DNA of 64,000 bases from Deltaproteobacteria bacterium (GTDB taxonomy: Bacteria; Myxococcota_A; Polyangia; Polyangiales; Houyiibacteriaceae), in assembly GCA_017644045.1 (NCBI GenBank), contig JAEPMI010000012.1, positions 1 to 64,000 of the forward strand. Direction: 5' to 3'. The notes under the pieces are model-generated. The model was not told the DNA's origin. It searched no databases and saw only the letters and a program-made list of their open reading frames with translations. Positions 63,091-64,000 of the stretch are shown piece after piece (positions within the stretch are counted from its first letter, which is position 1; each line of letters begins with the position of its first letter). The position numbers were made by a program, and so were the translations under genes.

Positions 63091-63942
63091 ATGACCAGCA
63101 CGCAGGAACAGATCGAAGTCTCGTACGACGTCTCCAACGAGTTCTTCGAGCTCTGGCTCGACGAGAACATGCACTACACGTCGGCCAGCTATCTGACCGG
63201 CGACGAGACCCTCGAGCAGGCTCAGATCCAGAAGTGCCGGATCCTCGCGGACTACGCCGAGGTCACCCCGGACAGCCTGGTGCTGGACATCGGCTGCGGC
63301 TGGGGCTCGAACCTCGAGTTCCTGGTCCGCGAGCGCGGCGTGAAGCGTGCCCACGGCATCACCCTCAGCACTGCCCAGTGCGAGTGGATCCACGCCAAGG
63401 AGCTCGACGGCGTGAAGGCGATCGTCAAGGACTACGCCGAGTACGAGCCCACCGAGAAGTACGACGCCCTCGTCTCCATCGAGATGATCGACCACCTCTG
63501 CTCGCCGGCCCAGTCCCACAAGGGCATGGCCATCGAGCTCTACCGTAAGTACTTCGCGAAGTGCGCGAGCTGGGTCGAGTCCGGCTCCTGCTTCGGTTTC
63601 CAGGCGATTCTCCGCAACCGCGTGCCCCGCAACCGCAAGGACCTCGCCGACCTGAAGTTCACCGCCGATGTCATCTTCCCCGGCGGCCTCAACCCGCGCC
63701 TCGAGGAGCTCACCGCCGCGGTGAACCCGCACTGGGAGATCCTCGAGACGCGCACGCAGCGGACCAGCTACGGCAAGACCACCGGCGAGTGGCTCCGCCG
63801 CCTCCGCGCCAACGAGGCCACGATCCGCGAGAAGTGGGGCGACCAGGTCTTCATCGACTACGAGCGCTACCTCGACACCTGCGTACGCGCCTTCGACGCC
63901 CACTGGTCGAGCGACGTGCAGATGAAGCTCCGCAAGATCTGA
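63091..63942 (+). CDS. Cyclopropane-synthase-type SAM methyltransferase
   Basis: 283 residues. The CfaS/mycolic-acid cyclopropane synthase pattern: YDVSNEFFELWLDENMHYTSASY near the start (kept short here), SAM-binding VLDIGCGWGSNLEFL, GITLSTAQCEWI and VSIEMIDHL. It should use SAM to methylate a lipid double bond or related acceptor; the acceptor is not clear. A Cys replaces some usual Tyr/Glu positions late in the protein. The remaining 58 bases of the window hold no gene. Confidence 0.85.
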   Translation: MTSTQEQIEVSYDVSNEFFELWLDENMHYTSASYLTGDETLEQAQIQKCRILADYAEVTPDSLVLDIGCGWGSNLEFLVRERGVKRAHGITLSTAQCEWIHAKELDGVKAIVKDYAEYEPTEKYDALVSIEMIDHLCSPAQSHKGMAIELYRKYFAKCASWVESGSCFGFQAILRNRVPRNRKDLADLKFTADVIFPGGLNPRLEELTAAVNPHWEILETRTQRTSYGKTTGEWLRRLRANEATIREKWGDQVFIDYERYLDTCVRAFDAHWSSDVQMKLRKI

Positions 63943-64000
63943 GCTCCGCTCGGAGGACGAAGCTCATCCAGCCCCGGCTCACCCTGGTCGTCATTCGGTC

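Overview
The window is very GC-rich, densely coded bacterial DNA with short intergenic gaps. I read 58 protein genes. I found no rRNA, tRNA, CRISPR array, intact insertion sequence or prophage, and no gene-free stretch longer than about 300 bases. The content suggests a myxobacterium-like member of Myxococcota, probably a Polyangiales or Sandaracinaceae relative (inference). The grounds are a dozen Asp/Gly/Ala-rich secreted lipoproteins, a MopE-type CDG-x-DNDCDG motif, a PEGA-domain Ser/Thr kinase, a sigma-54-like promoter, a Cys-rich DnaJ-type zinc-finger membrane protein and a diheme cytochrome lipoprotein.

Layout. 0-8 kb: a LysR regulator divergent from two coupled alpha/beta hydrolases (one with Cys at the nucleophile position), an SPFH-like membrane protein, a coupled DUF3556/FAD-oxidoreductase pair, a secreted Cys-repeat protein and a thioesterase. 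8-16.5 kb: clade-II catalase, DUF421 protein, FAD oxidoreductase, proline iminopeptidase and a polyprenol/diacylglycerol-kinase-like CTP kinase. 16.5-31.5 kb: EEP-family hydrolase, TerB-like protein, release factor 3, several lipoproteins, a radical SAM enzyme, a VWA lipoprotein, a Ser/Thr kinase, a kelch-like lipoprotein and an SDR epimerase. 31.5-40 kb: ArfB, lipoproteins, an Fe-S assembly cluster (SufT-like, cysteine desulfurase, A-type carrier) divergent from an Fe-S photolyase, then an oligopeptidase-B-like lipoprotein. 40-51 kb: a 1283-residue BRCT/YwqK/YwqG-like fusion, a zinc-finger membrane protein, and an operon for methylmalonyl-CoA mutase (both subunits plus MeaB) that runs into a CPBP protease. 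51-64 kb: a lone receiver domain, membrane proteins, an esterase, an LVIVD lipoprotein and diheme cytochrome pair, a creatininase-family protein, PurK/PurE, a DUF2490 protein and a cyclopropane-synthase-type methyltransferase.

How the genes work together. The clearest functional units are propionate/methylmalonyl-CoA metabolism (45.1-51.2 kb), Fe-S cluster assembly beside an Fe-S photolyase (33.9-37.6 kb) and de novo purine synthesis (60.0-61.6 kb). Many coupled genes overlap by 1 to 4 bases.

The most interesting signal is not a gene. A TANNNT (-10-like) hexamer ends 5 to 7 bases before the start codon of many first genes, usually with no Shine-Dalgarno sequence, which suggests widespread leaderless mRNAs. 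In addition, all 12 convergent gene pairs end within 13 bp of each other or overlap. Three inverted-repeat elements that look mobile or REP-like sit in intergenic gaps.
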